From Actinacidiphila acidipaludis (GTDB lineage Bacteria; Actinomycetota; Actinomycetes; Streptomycetales; Streptomycetaceae): 64,000 bases of DNA. The notes beneath the pieces are model-generated. The model was not told where the DNA came from. It made no database searches and was given only the letters and a program-made list of their open reading frames with translations. Shown here one piece after another: positions 26,550 to 34,418 of this stretch. The DNA is taken from contig NZ_JAINZZ010000024.1 in assembly GCF_019890725.1 (NCBI RefSeq), positions 1 through 64,000 on the forward strand. Direction: 5' to 3'. The position numbers were made by a program, and so were the translations under genes. Each line of letters begins with the position of its first letter. The stretch's first letter is position 1.

Positions 26550-26588
26550 GGCGGAGGGCCGGAAGCTGATCGCTTCCGGCCCTCCGCC
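26550..26588. terminator. Bidirectional hairpin between the zinc-ribbon gene and the tRNA cluster
   Basis: GGCGGAGGGCCGGAAGC (26550-26566), loop TGATC, GCTTCCGGCCCTCCGCC (26572-26588): a perfect 17-base stem. It lies between converging transcription units and fits a factor-independent terminator working for both, although the T-tract is poor, as is usual in Streptomyces. Confidence 0.8.
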
Positions 26589-26598
26589 GATCTTCGTG

Positions 26599-26670
26599 TG
26601 GACGATACTGGGATTGAACCAGTGACCTCTTCCGTGTCAGGGAAGCGCTCTCCCGCTGAGCTAATCGTCC
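26599..26670 (-). tRNA. tRNA-Val (GAC)
   Basis: 72-base cloverleaf: acceptor GGACGAT pairs with ATCGTCC, D-arm TTAGCTCAGCGGGAGAGC, anticodon loop with GAC, and T-arm GGTTCAATCCC. The 3' CCA is not encoded. Last gene of the Gly-Cys-Val-Val-Val cluster in transcription order. Confidence 0.97.
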
Positions 26671-26687
26671 GGGATGCGTGTGACGCG

Positions 26688-26759
26688 TGCGCGATACTGG
26701 GATTGAACCAGTGACCTCTTCCGTGTCAGGGAAGCGCTCTCCCGCTGAGCTAATCGCGC
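26688..26759 (-). tRNA. tRNA-Val (GAC)
   Basis: Same as its neighbours from the D-arm to the T-arm, but the acceptor stem is GCGCGAT paired with ATCGCGC. The pairs that differ from the other two copies are changed on both strands, so pairing is kept. Anticodon GAC. Confidence 0.97.
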
Positions 26760-26803
26760 GGGATTCCAGCAAGGACCCCCGGAGAAGGTCTCCGCAGGTC
26801 CCG

Positions 26804-26875
26804 TGGACGATACTGGGATTGAACCAGTGACCTCTTCCGTGTCAGGGAAGCGCTCTCCCGCTGAGCTAATCGTCC
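26804..26875 (-). tRNA. tRNA-Val (GAC)
   Basis: Identical in visible sequence to the copy at 26599-26670, acceptor GGACGAT/ATCGTCC, anticodon GAC. Its 5' end is one base from the encoded CCA of the tRNA-Cys gene before it, so both are certainly cut from one transcript. Confidence 0.97.
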
Positions 26876-26879
26876 TTGG

Positions 26880-26950
26880 AGGTGGAGACGGGATTTGAAC
26901 CCGTGTAGACGGCTTTGCAGGCCGTTGCCTCGCCTCTCGGCCACTCCACC
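26880..26950 (-). tRNA. tRNA-Cys (GCA)
   Basis: 71-base cloverleaf with acceptor GGTGGAG/CTCCACC, anticodon loop CTGCAAA giving GCA, T-arm GGTTCAAATCC and discriminator U. CCA is encoded at 26877-26879 (minus strand). Confidence 0.97.
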
Positions 26951-26985
26951 ACACAGCGGGGGTCCCGGGAGGATCCCCCACGTCG

Positions 26986-27058
26986 AGCGGACGACGAGAT
27001 TCGAACTCGCGACCCTCACCTTGGCAAGGTGATGCTCTACCAACTGAGCCACGTCCGC
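26986..27058 (-). tRNA. tRNA-Gly (GCC)
   Basis: 73-base cloverleaf with acceptor GCGGACG/CGTCCGC, anticodon loop TTGCCAA giving GCC, and T-arm AGTTCGAATCT. First gene of the five-tRNA cluster; its promoter must lie in the 190 bases shared with the divergent pabB gene. CCA is not encoded. Confidence 0.97.
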
Positions 27059-27248
27059 ACGTTGCCTCGGAACGGGTTCCTCGGCGACGGGTTGAACTCT
27101 AGCGGATTCCCGGGCCAGCTCAAAAACCGGTTTCCGCAGCGTGCCGGGGCAATGACAAGCGGTTGACGGTCGTTGTGCCTGCTGACCGGCGTCCACCGGC
27201 CCCGATTAGACTCGGCCCCGGCACTCTTTCGTCCACCAGGGAAGCCCC

Positions 27249-28454
27249 GTGCGCGACCTCGCCCCCATGGCCCGGTTCGGCGGCCTCGTCGCCTCCGACC
27301 TGCGGGATGTCACCGATGATCTCGGTGCGCTCGACTCGTCCGGCTTCTGGGCGGTCGCCGCCGACTTCGACGGCCGCACGGTCTGCGCCCGCTTCGGCGA
27401 CGTGCGCGAGGCCCCCGACGACGCCGCCGACCGGGCCCGCGGCTGGCGCGGCCCGCGCGCGGACGCGTGGACGACGTCGATGGACCGCGAGGCCTACGAG
27501 GCCGGTGTCCGCTCGGTGCGGGCCCGGATCGCCACCGGCGAGGTCTACCAGGTCAATCTCTGCCGGGTGCTGAGCGCACCGCTCCCGTCGGGGGAGGAGC
27601 CCGACATCGACGCGCTGACCGGAGTGCTGGCCGCCCGCAACCCGGGCGCCTACGCAGGAACGATCCGGCTGCCCGCGCACGGCGTCGAGATCGCCACCGC
27701 GTCGCCGGAGCTGTTCCTGCACCGCGACGGCACGACCGTCGAGTCCGGCCCGATCAAGGGCACCGCCGTGGACGCCGGCTCCCTCCTGGACAAGGACTAC
27801 GCCGAGAACGTCATGATCGTCGACCTGGTCCGCAACGACCTCGGCCGCGTCTGCGCCACCGGCAGCGTCACCGTCCCCGCGCTGTGCGCGGTCGAGCCCT
27901 ACCCGGGGCTGGTCCACCTGGTCTCCGCCGTGCGCGGCGAGCTGCGCGACGGCGCCGGCTGGCCCGAGCTGTTCGCCGCGTCCTTCCCGCCCGGCTCGGT
28001 CAGCGGCGCGCCCAAGTCGAGCGCCCTGCGGGTCATCCGGGAGCTGGAGACGGCGCCGCGCGGCCCGTACTGCGGGGCGATCGGCTGGGTGGACGCGGAC
28101 CGGCGCAGGGCCGAACTGGCTGTCGGCATCCGCACGTTCTGGATCGACCGGACGGCTCCGGGCGGCCCGGTGCTGCGGTTCGGCAGCGGCGCGGGCATCA
28201 CCTGGGGCTCCGACCCGTCCGGCGAGTGGGCGGAGACCGAGCTGAAGGCCGGCCGGCTGCTGGCGGTAGCGTCGGAAGAGGACCGGGGAACGCCCGCGGA
28301 CACACGGGCCGGCATGGCGCACCGCGCGCCGGAAGGAGCCGTGGCCGACGGTCAGGGACGGGACCCCGAGCCGGTACCGGGAGCGCGCCCGGACCGCGCA
28401 GACGCGTCCGGGCCTCCGCCCGGGCACAGCACGAGCGGAAGGATGCTGCGGTGA
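27249..28454 (+). CDS. pabB: Aminodeoxychorismate synthase component I (PabB-like chorismate-binding enzyme)
   Basis: Chorismate-utilising enzyme, 401 residues, amidating chorismate to 4-amino-4-deoxychorismate with ammonia from a glutamine amidotransferase subunit, for folate. The chorismate-binding domain is clear: ARIATGEVYQVNLCR, ESGPIKGTAVD (PIKGT with the active Lys), ENVMIVDLVRNDLGRV, SFPPGSVSGAPKSSALRVI and GSGAGITWGSDP. The N-terminal part is shorter than in TrpE, as is usual for PabB. The last about 55 residues are disordered. GTG 27249 follows AGGGAAG. Its stop overlaps the pabC start (GTGA). The amidotransferase partner is not in the window. Confidence 0.9.
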   Translation: MRDLAPMARFGGLVASDLRDVTDDLGALDSSGFWAVAADFDGRTVCARFGDVREAPDDAADRARGWRGPRADAWTTSMDREAYEAGVRSVRARIATGEVYQVNLCRVLSAPLPSGEEPDIDALTGVLAARNPGAYAGTIRLPAHGVEIATASPELFLHRDGTTVESGPIKGTAVDAGSLLDKDYAENVMIVDLVRNDLGRVCATGSVTVPALCAVEPYPGLVHLVSAVRGELRDGAGWPELFAASFPPGSVSGAPKSSALRVIRELETAPRGPYCGAIGWVDADRRRAELAVGIRTFWIDRTAPGGPVLRFGSGAGITWGSDPSGEWAETELKAGRLLAVASEEDRGTPADTRAGMAHRAPEGAVADGQGRDPEPVPGARPDRADASGPPPGHSTSGRMLR

Positions 28455-29272
28455 GGATCTGGGTGGACGGCGGACTGCGGGACACCGCGGACGCCATGGT
28501 GTCGGTGTTCGACCACGGGCTGACCGTCGGGGACGGCGTCTTCGAGACGCTCAAGGCGGTGGACGGCACCGCGTTCGCCACCACGCGTCACCTGCGGCGC
28601 CTGGCCCGCTCGGCGCGCGGGCTCGGCCTGCCGGAGCCGGACCTCGACGAGGTCGCCGCCGCCTGCGCGGCGGTGCTGGCGGCCAACCCCGTCCCCTTCG
28701 GCCGGCTGCGGATCACCTACACCGGCGGGGTCTCCCCGCTCGGCTCCGACCGCGGCGACGCCGGTCCGACGCTGGTCGTCGCGCTCGCCGCGTCCACGCC
28801 GCGCGCCGACACCACCGCGGTGGTCACCGTGCCCTGGACCCGGAACGAGAAGGGCGCGCTCGCCGGTCTGAAGACCACCTCGTACGGCGAGAACGTGGTC
28901 GCGCTCGCCCGCGCCCACGAGCACGGCGCCTCCGAGGCGCTGCTGGCCAACACCGAGGGCCGGCTGTGCGAGGGCACCGGCTCCAACGTGTTCGTGGTGG
29001 TCGGCGGCCGGCTGCTCACGCCGCCGCTGGAGTCCGGCTGCCTGGCCGGCATCACCCGGGCACTCGTCGTCGACTGGGCGGGCGCCGAGGAGGCCGACCT
29101 GCCCTTCGAGGCGCTCGCCGAGGCCGACGAGGTCTTCCTGACCTCCAGCCTCCGCGACGTGCAGGCCGTGCACCGCGTCGACGACCGTGAACTCCCGGGC
29201 GCCCCGGGCCCGGTGACCGCCAAGGCCATGCGGGTGTTCGCCGAGCGGGCCGCCGAGCAGATCGATCCCTGA
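28451..29272 (+). CDS. pabC: Aminodeoxychorismate lyase (class IV PLP aminotransferase)
   Basis: PLP enzyme of fold type IV, 273 residues. It splits aminodeoxychorismate into p-aminobenzoate and pyruvate. Family marks are VFDHGLTVGDGVFETLK near the N-terminus, GLKTTSYGENVVALARAHEH with the PLP Lys, NTEGRLCEGTGSNVFVVV, and TPPLESGCLAGITRALVVD. GTG 28451 overlaps the pabB stop, so the two steps of p-aminobenzoate synthesis are translationally coupled. A D-amino-acid or branched-chain aminotransferase is possible from the fold, but the neighbour decides for PabC. Confidence 0.9.
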   Translation: MRIWVDGGLRDTADAMVSVFDHGLTVGDGVFETLKAVDGTAFATTRHLRRLARSARGLGLPEPDLDEVAAACAAVLAANPVPFGRLRITYTGGVSPLGSDRGDAGPTLVVALAASTPRADTTAVVTVPWTRNEKGALAGLKTTSYGENVVALARAHEHGASEALLANTEGRLCEGTGSNVFVVVGGRLLTPPLESGCLAGITRALVVDWAGAEEADLPFEALAEADEVFLTSSLRDVQAVHRVDDRELPGAPGPVTAKAMRVFAERAAEQIDP

Positions 29273-29347
29273 CGGCGGTGAGCCGGGCCCTCCCGGCGGG
29301 GTAGAACGGCTCTCGACGACCGCCGCGACTTCCCCGGAGCGTGACCC

Positions 29348-30172
29348 ATGACGACGACCCTGCGGCCCGCCGGGGAGGAGCGGCGCGGCCCGGACGGCTT
29401 CCGCGCGCGCAATTACACGGTGTGCGTCAACAGCCGCCCGGTCGGCAGCGTCGAGCTGAGCTGCGGCGAGGCCTTCGGGCCGGCGGTCGGCACGATCGCG
29501 GCGCTGACGATCGACGCGCCGGACCGGCGGCGCGGGCGCGGCGCGGTGGCCGCCCTCGCGGGCGAGGAGGTGCTGCGCTCATGGGGCTGCCGGGTGGTGA
29601 AGATCGCGGTGCCCGTCGAGGCCGAGTACGCCCTCCGGCTCGCCTCCGCGCTGTGCTACGCCGAACGCAGCCGGCACCTGCGCAAGGAGCTCGGGGCCGA
29701 GCGGGAACTGCCGCCGGGCAGTTCGGTGCGGGCGCTGGGCGCGGCCGGCTACGAGCCGTGGCTGGACCGCGTGCGGCGGGACGCCGCGGACAGCGTGACC
29801 GGCCTCGGCTTCTCCCGGGAGGCGGCCGAGGCGTGGGCGCGGGACGGGGCGCGGCTGCTGCCGTACGACGCCGCGGGCACGGTGCCGGAGGGCGTCGCGC
29901 TGCTCGGCGTCACCCACGGCGGCGAGGACGTCGCCGCGATGTGGCTGCGGACGGCCGAGCCGGCGTGGGTCTACGCGGTCGAGGTCGCCGAGGAGCACCG
30001 CGGCCGCGGTCACGGCCGGACGGCCATGCTGGCGGCGGAGAACGCGGCGGGGGTCGCGGGGGCGCGGACGATCGGCCTCAACGTCTTCACCGGCAACGCC
30101 CCGGCCGAGGCGCTCTACGCTTCGCTGGGGTATCGGACGGTGGTGCGTCACTTCACGAAGCCACTGGTGTAG
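29348..30172 (+). CDS. Tandem-domain GNAT acetyltransferase
   Basis: A 274-residue protein with two GNAT folds. The first (about 15-130) has LTIDAPDRRRGRGAVAALAG, the acetyl-CoA loop; the second (about 140-272) has YAVEVAEEHRGRGHGRTAML, then TIGLNVFTGNAPAEALYASL, ending in a beta strand. The R-x-x-G-x-G/A loop is present in both, RRGRGA and HRGRGHG, but the first domain looks more diverged. The ATG follows GGAGCGTGACCC. It is transcribed with or just after pabC. The acceptor is unknown. Confidence 0.85.
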   Translation: MTTTLRPAGEERRGPDGFRARNYTVCVNSRPVGSVELSCGEAFGPAVGTIAALTIDAPDRRRGRGAVAALAGEEVLRSWGCRVVKIAVPVEAEYALRLASALCYAERSRHLRKELGAERELPPGSSVRALGAAGYEPWLDRVRRDAADSVTGLGFSREAAEAWARDGARLLPYDAAGTVPEGVALLGVTHGGEDVAAMWLRTAEPAWVYAVEVAEEHRGRGHGRTAMLAAENAAGVAGARTIGLNVFTGNAPAEALYASLGYRTVVRHFTKPLV

Positions 30173-30232
30173 TGGCCTGCTCCGCGATCCGCGCCCGTGC
30201 GGGCGGCTCCTCCCTCGGGCGGGGGCCGTTCT

Positions 30233-30292
30233 ACCCCTTGCGGTGCGTTGCCGGGTCCCCGTGCGGGGTGGCTGGTCGCGCTCCTACGGGGC
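30233..30292 (-). repeat. Single degraded copy of the 11-kb repeat family
   Basis: Read on the minus strand, GCCCCGTAGGAGCGCG, CCAGCCAC and ACGCACCGCAAGGGG follow one another as in the units of the tandem array, with the central GGGAACTGC part lost. It covers the end of the DsbA-like gene and the gap before it. Confidence 0.6.
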
Positions 30293-30811
30293 TTCGGTGG
30301 TGATGAGGGGGTCGAGGAGGGACTGGAGGCGGGGGAGGACGCCCTCCTGGGACTTGGAGGCGTCGATCAGCTCGCCGCCGACCACATAGGTGGGCGTGCC
30401 CTTGACGCCGATCGCCCGGCCCTCGGCCTGGTCGGAGTCGACCAGCAGCAGGTGGCGGCCGTCGATCAGCGCCGTGTCCACCTCGTCGGCGTCCAGGCCC
30501 AGCTCCCGGGCCACGTCCACCAGCGCCTCCTCGCCCCGCCGGTCCAGTTCCTCCACCCGCGCCAGCACCGCCTCCGCGTAGGGCCACGCGGCACCCTGCG
30601 CGAAGGCCTCCTCGTACGCCTGCGCCGCGGCCAGCGCGTGCTTGTGCTTCTCCAGCGGGAAGTGCCGCAACTGGATCACGAGCGCGTCGCCGTATCGCTC
30701 ACGCAGGGCCGCCAGGTCGTCCAGGGCGGTCCGGCAGTCGGGGCACTGCAGCTCGCACCAGACGTCGAGGACGACGGGCGAGGCAGCGGAGGCGGGGGAG
30801 GGGTGCGTCAT
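30284..30811 (-). CDS. DsbA-family thioredoxin-fold protein
   Basis: A 175-residue thioredoxin-fold protein. The active site is WCELQCPDC, a CxxC motif (CPDC) after a strand; RHFPLEKHKHALAAAQAYEEA is the helical insertion of the DsbA/FrnE family, and VKGTPTYVVGG carries the cis-Pro loop. There is no signal peptide, so it is cytoplasmic and may serve as oxidoreductase or disulfide isomerase. ATG 30811 is the first Met with conserved sequence following (MTHPSPASAASPVVLDVWCE). It converges with the GNAT gene. The redox partner is not known. Confidence 0.87.
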   Translation of the reverse strand: MTHPSPASAASPVVLDVWCELQCPDCRTALDDLAALRERYGDALVIQLRHFPLEKHKHALAAAQAYEEAFAQGAAWPYAEAVLARVEELDRRGEEALVDVARELGLDADEVDTALIDGRHLLLVDSDQAEGRAIGVKGTPTYVVGGELIDASKSQEGVLPRLQSLLDPLITTEAP

Positions 30812-31004
30812 GCGGCCCAGTCTCCCACTCACGGAGGAGGCCACCCCGCACCCACGGAGGAGGCACCCCCGAGATCCCCCTGAAGCCGTCGCCGGGCCGT
30901 GGCCGCCGGGGCGGTGCACGGGGCACGATGGAGGGACGCGATACCGCGGGGTGCCCCGGCAGGGGTGCCCCGCGGCCGGACGAGAGACCGCGGGGAGCCG
31001 CAGG

Positions 31005-31481
31005 ATGCTGACCACCGCCCTTTGCGTCGCCCTGACCGTCGCGGGTCTGGCCGTCGCCGCGCAGACGGCCCACCGGCGCCGTTTCCCGCGGGCCACCAGG
31101 ATCGCCGCCCTGTCGCTGCTCCCAGTCGGCCTGGCGATGGCCGGGCTGATCACGCTGGGGCGCCGGATCGGCACGGCTGTCGCGGACTGGGCCGCCGACC
31201 TGGTCTTCAAGCCCACGGTGTGGGTCGGCTTCGGCGTGATCGTCTGCTCGGTGCTGCTGTACGGCACCACCCGGCTGTTCTCCGGCCGCGGCGGCGGGGA
31301 GGAGACGGCGGGAGGCGCCGGTGCCGGTGGCGGGCCGGCTGCGGTCCCGGCGGCCGGCGCCGGCGCGGGCACCGCCGCGATCACTCAGGGCCGCGGCCAG
31401 GGCGGCAGGCGCAAGAGCGGCGACAGCGGCCTGTCGGAGTTCGCGGACGTCGAGGAGATCCTCAAGCGCCGCGGCATCTGA
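31005..31481 (+). CDS. Conserved small membrane protein with cytoplasmic tail
   Basis: A 158-residue protein starting MLTTALCVALTVAGLAVAAQ. Three hydrophobic segments lie at about 3-20, 34-52 and 72-92 (TVWVGFGVIVCSVLLYGTTR). Then comes a Gly/Ala-rich linker of about 35 residues and a charged end (SGLSEFADVEEILKRRGI). The ATG follows GGGGAGCCGCAGG. From memory, homologues stand near ssgB in Streptomyces. No enzyme motif is visible. The conserved charged C-terminal end may bind a cytoplasmic partner, which is an inference. Confidence 0.75.
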   Translation: MLTTALCVALTVAGLAVAAQTAHRRRFPRATRIAALSLLPVGLAMAGLITLGRRIGTAVADWAADLVFKPTVWVGFGVIVCSVLLYGTTRLFSGRGGGEETAGGAGAGGGPAAVPAAGAGAGTAAITQGRGQGGRRKSGDSGLSEFADVEEILKRRGI

Positions 31482-31653
31482 TCCGACGATCCGACCGTCG
31501 AAGGCCGCCGGGCGCCATCCGGACAACCCACGCACACTAGTTGGGACGGGACGTCTCAGCAGGCGGATTCCGCGATCCGAGACGCAGGTAAACGGCCTTG
31601 CAAACTCTGCGTGTTGGGGCCCCCGCGATCTTGTGCTGCGCGATCATCGGGCT

Positions 31654-31914
31654 GTGCTGACCTCCCCCGGGGACCGCATCGCCCCACCGCGCCCCGAGCG
31701 CGCCGATGCGTCCCCCCACCGGGCCCCTGCCGCCACTCGTCCCGCGCCCGAACCCGCTCCTCCCGAAGCCGCGCCCGAGCCGGCCGCGAGCGCCGCGGCC
31801 GGCGAACCGAAGGGCTGCCTGTACGCGCTGTCGCAGCCGCCGCTGATGCTGTTCCTGTGCGTGATCGGCGGTCTCATCGGGGCGGGTGCGGCCTGGGACC
31901 TGCTCTTCGTGTGA
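31654..31914 (+). CDS. Small single-pass (tail-anchored) membrane protein
   Basis: An 86-residue protein with a long Pro/Ala-rich disordered N-terminus, then GEPKGCLYALSQPPLMLFLC and one C-terminal membrane helix (to AWDLLFV). The start is uncertain: GTG 31654 gives VLTSPGDRIAPP; GTG 31633 is in frame too, and neither has a strong ribosome site. Function unknown. It lies between the membrane protein and the CGNR regulator genes. Confidence 0.55.
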   Translation: MLTSPGDRIAPPRPERADASPHRAPAATRPAPEPAPPEAAPEPAASAAAGEPKGCLYALSQPPLMLFLCVIGGLIGAGAAWDLLFV

Positions 31915-31998
31915 GGGCGGCCCGGGCGGCGGGCCGCCGGAGCCCCGTCGTGCGCCCGGGCCGTCCCGGCCCCGGGTCCGTCCGGTGGAGGGAGTGCC

Positions 31999-32559
31999 TC
32001 AGGCGCTGGCCTCGCGGCGGCGGGCCCGGTACGCGGCGACGTGCAGCCGGTTCCCGCAGGTGCGGCTGTCGCAGTAGCGGCGCGACCGGTTGCGGGAGAG
32101 GTCGACGAAAGCGCGCCGGCAGTCGGGGGCGTCGCAGCGGCGCAGCCGCTCCCGCTCGCCCGCCACGATCAGGAACGCCAGCGCCATCCCGCCGTCCGCA
32201 GCCAGGTGCTCGGCCAGGGCGGCGCCCGGCGCGAAGTAGTGCACGTGCCAGTCGTAGCCGTCGTGGTCGGTGAGCCGCGGCGTGGTCCCGGCCTCGGCGA
32301 TCATGGCGTTGAGCATCGTCGCGGCGGCGGTGTCGTCACCGGCGCCGAAGAAGACCTCCGTGAACCGGTCGCGGACGGCCCGCACCGCCGTGACGTCGTC
32401 CTCGGTGAGCCGGCCCACCTCGCTCACGCGGTGCTGCTCGACGAAGTCGCGCAGGGCGGCGACGTCGCCCAGCGCCTCCCGCCCCTCGATCTGCGGCTGG
32501 CTGTTGACCAGGTCCACCACGCTGTCGAGCGCGCACCTGGTGTCGTGGTTGATGAGCAC
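31999..32559 (-). CDS. CGNR zinc-finger transcriptional regulator (ABATE domain)
   Basis: A 186-residue protein. The N-terminal about 130 residues match the stress-induced ABATE-type helical domain (SVVDLVNSQPQIEGREAL, ALAFLIVAG). The C-terminal CGNR zinc finger has CDAPDCRRAFVDLSRNRSRR followed by YCDSRTCGNRLHVAAYRAR: Cys pairs around the CGNR motif that names the family. Start GTG 32559 (VLINHDTR). These proteins are presumed DNA-binding regulators; targets are not known. It lies just beyond ssgB, on the same strand. Confidence 0.9.
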   Translation of the reverse strand: MLINHDTRCALDSVVDLVNSQPQIEGREALGDVAALRDFVEQHRVSEVGRLTEDDVTAVRAVRDRFTEVFFGAGDDTAAATMLNAMIAEAGTTPRLTDHDGYDWHVHYFAPGAALAEHLAADGGMALAFLIVAGERERLRRCDAPDCRRAFVDLSRNRSRRYCDSRTCGNRLHVAAYRARRREASA

Positions 32560-32770
32560 GGAATCGCTCCCTGCCGGCGGGATCAGCGGCTGCGGTTCCG
32601 GGTGACTCTAGCGCGCGAGAGCCGCCCGCGTGGGGGTCGGGCCTCCACGATGACGGCTCTCTTACGTGCGGCGACGGCATGCCGGTGCGGCTTGGGCCCC
32701 GGCCGGCATGACGGGTCGCAGTCCGGGCTGTCCCCCCGAGTAGGACGGCTCCGGACGCCGGGATGCGGAT

Positions 32771-33184
32771 TCAGCTCTCGGCGAGGATGTGCGAGAGCTC
32801 CGTGTCCAGATCGAAATGGCGGTGCTCGGTGCCGGGTGGGACCGCGGCGTCCGTCCGCTTCAGGAAGGACTCCAGGGCCCGCGCCGGGGCTTCGAGCAGG
32901 GCTTCGCCCTCGGGGGAGCTGAGGGCGATGCACACGACGCCCTGACCGTGGCTGCGGGACGGCCAGACTCGGACGTCGCCGGTGCCGGTGGGGCGGTGCA
33001 GCCCCTCGGCGAGCAGGTCGCGGGCGAACACCCATTCGACCGTCTCTTCGGCTCCGGTGTGGAAGGTGGCGTGCACGGCATACGGATCGGCCGTGTCGTA
33101 CCGCAGGCCCGCGGGTACAGGCAGTGAGGACTCGCTCGACACAACGAGGCGCAGGTGCAGCTCGCAGCTGACCGTGGTGTTCAT
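32771..33184 (-). CDS. ssgB: Sporulation-specific cell division protein SsgB
   Basis: A 137-residue SsgA-like protein. Diagnostic segments: MNTTVSCELHLRLVVSSESS, DPYAVHATFHTGAEETVEWV, RDLLAEGLHRPTGTGDVRVW and LDTELSHILAES. As recalled, it is almost identical to S. coelicolor SsgB. SsgB is known to reach future septum sites in aerial hyphae, recruit FtsZ (with SsgA) and so set up sporulation septation; it binds no nucleotide and has no membrane segment. ATG 33184 follows AAAGG. Its expression in S. coelicolor is reported to need the stress sigma factor SigH; a promoter-like pair and a palindrome lie upstream. Confidence 0.97.
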   Translation of the reverse strand: MNTTVSCELHLRLVVSSESSLPVPAGLRYDTADPYAVHATFHTGAEETVEWVFARDLLAEGLHRPTGTGDVRVWPSRSHGQGVVCIALSSPEGEALLEAPARALESFLKRTDAAVPPGTEHRHFDLDTELSHILAES

Positions 33185-33489
33185 AAGCGCCAGGGCCTTT
33201 CGCTCAGTGTGCGCTCGGGGATTCGCACGTCGGCGAAATCGACATGCCACCTGCGGGGACGTTGTAAACCCCTCTGAGGGGTTTGTGCGTCTTCGGGTAC
33301 CTCGTCCGGCGCAGCGCCCGGACCAGCGCGGCGGCCATCCCGGTGAGCGGTCCGGTGGCCCGATCCGGGCGGCGCGACTGCGGAGAGTGACGGAATGACG
33401 TTGCGCGGCGGGAGCCCGCTCAGGGCGGCTCGGGGCGGTCGCGGCATGGTCGGGACCCCGGCCCGGGTGCGGTAGTGTTGTCCTCGCCG
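33185..33489 (-). promoter_or_regulatory. ssgB upstream region with palindrome and stress-type promoter candidate
   Basis: No gene in these 305 bases. AAACCCCTC-T-GAGGGGTTT, a perfect 9-base-arm palindrome, lies at 33266-33284. On the ssgB strand its end overlaps GTTTAC (33264-33269), and 15 bases on is GGCATG (33243-33248), near the GTTT/GGGTAT-like pattern of SigB/SigH-type promoters. The promoter of the tRNA-Val gene on the plus strand should lie at the other end. Confidence 0.5.
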
Positions 33490-33561
33490 GGGCGATTAGC
33501 TCAGCGGGAGAGCACTTCGTTCACACCGAAGGGGTCACTGGTTCGATCCCAGTATCGCCCA
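33490..33561 (+). tRNA. tRNA-Val (CAC)
   Basis: 72-base cloverleaf: acceptor GGGCGAT/ATCGCCC, anticodon loop TTCACAC giving CAC, T-arm GGTTCGATCCC. CCA is not encoded. A second copy lies at 34194. Reads the GUG codon, abundant in this genome. Confidence 0.97.
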
Positions 33562-33573
33562 CCCGGAATCGAG

Positions 33574-33605
33574 GATCCCGGAGTCCGAATGCGGACTCCG
33601 GGATC
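33574..33605 (+). terminator. Terminator after tRNA-Val(CAC) copy 1
   Basis: GATCCCGGAGTCCG-AATG-CGGACTCCGGGATC is a perfect 14-base stem with 4-base loop, followed by TTCGTCGTT. It lies 13 bases after the tRNA. Confidence 0.85.
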
Positions 33606-33688
33606 TTCGTCGTTCGCGCGGTCCGCGGTCCGCCGGCCGGGGGCGGAGCGCGGGGGTGCCGGAGCGCCGGGACGGGCAGGCTCCGGGC

Positions 33689-34156
33689 ATGGACTGGAGC
33701 CACTACCGATTCCGCAGCACGTGGCACCTCGACGCCGGACCCGACGCCGTGTACCGGGTGCTGGAACGCCCGGACTCCTACCCCCAGTGGTGGCCGCAGG
33801 TCCGTGAGGTGCGGCAGACCGGCGAGGCCACCGGGGTACTGCGTTTCCGCTCGGTCCTCCCGTACGACCTGGTCGTCAACGCCCGCTCCACACGCCAGGA
33901 TCCGCGCGAGCGGGTGCTCGAGGTCGCGTTGACCGGCGACCTGGAGGGGTGGGTGCGCTGGACGGTCGGTCCCGGGGCGCCGGGTCGCGGGACCCGCCTG
34001 GTGTTCGAGCAGGAGGTCGTGGTGCGCAAATCGCTGATGCGGGCCCTGGCCGTGCCGTGCCGGCCGCTGTTCCGTGCCAACCACGCCCTGATGATGCGCT
34101 CCGGGCGGGTCGGACTGCTCGCCCGGCTGGCCGCCGACGCGGCGGATCTCGTTTGA
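33689..34156 (+). CDS. SRPBCC (START-like/polyketide cyclase) family protein
   Basis: A 155-residue protein of the helix-grip fold. The start has YRFRSTWHLDAGPDAVYRVL and RPDSYPQWWPQVREV, the typical N-terminal strand, helix and WW segment of the family; EGWVRWTVGP and GTRLVFEQEVVVRK are later strands, and the end is helical (ANHALMMRSGRVGLLARLA). Members bind hydrophobic ligands in a deep pocket. The ligand is unknown. It sits between the two tRNA-Val(CAC) genes in the same direction; ATG 33689 follows GGCAGGCTCCGGGC. Confidence 0.85.
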   Translation: MDWSHYRFRSTWHLDAGPDAVYRVLERPDSYPQWWPQVREVRQTGEATGVLRFRSVLPYDLVVNARSTRQDPRERVLEVALTGDLEGWVRWTVGPGAPGRGTRLVFEQEVVVRKSLMRALAVPCRPLFRANHALMMRSGRVGLLARLAADAADLV

Positions 34157-34193
34157 AGGCCGCACCCCGGGGACGGTATGGTTCACCACGTCC

Positions 34194-34265
34194 CGGGCGA
34201 TTAGCTCAGCGGGAGAGCACTTCGTTCACACCGAAGGGGTCACTGGTTCGATCCCAGTATCGCCC
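34194..34265 (+). tRNA. tRNA-Val (CAC)
   Basis: 72 bases, matching copy 1 across the whole tRNA by eye; unlike it, CCA is encoded next to the discriminator base (34266-34268). Anticodon CAC. Confidence 0.97.
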
Positions 34266-34271
34266 ACCACC

Positions 34272-34309
34272 GCGAAGGCGGGACCGGTCCACTCACCGGT
34301 CCCGCCTTC
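34272..34309 (+). terminator. Terminator after tRNA-Val(CAC) copy 2
   Basis: CGAAGGCGGGACCGGT-CCACTC-ACCGGTCCCGCCTTCG: a 16-base perfect stem just after the tRNA. Confidence 0.85.
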
Positions 34310-34418
34310 GTCGTCGGTGCTCCGTCGTTGAGCGATCGCTGTCCGGCCTTCGCGGTCCGGCCTTCGCCGTTCGGCGCCGACGTGAAGCCCGGCGCTCAGC
34401 CGTGGAGCCCCCGCGCGT

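Noticed and set aside
26599..27058. Integrated element at the tRNA cluster
   Set aside because: No integrase, att duplication or change in composition beside the tRNA genes.
33689..34156. Mobile insertion between twin tRNA-Val genes
   Set aside because: The SRPBCC gene has host-like composition, both tRNAs have their own terminators, and no direct repeats border the gene apart from the tRNAs themselves.
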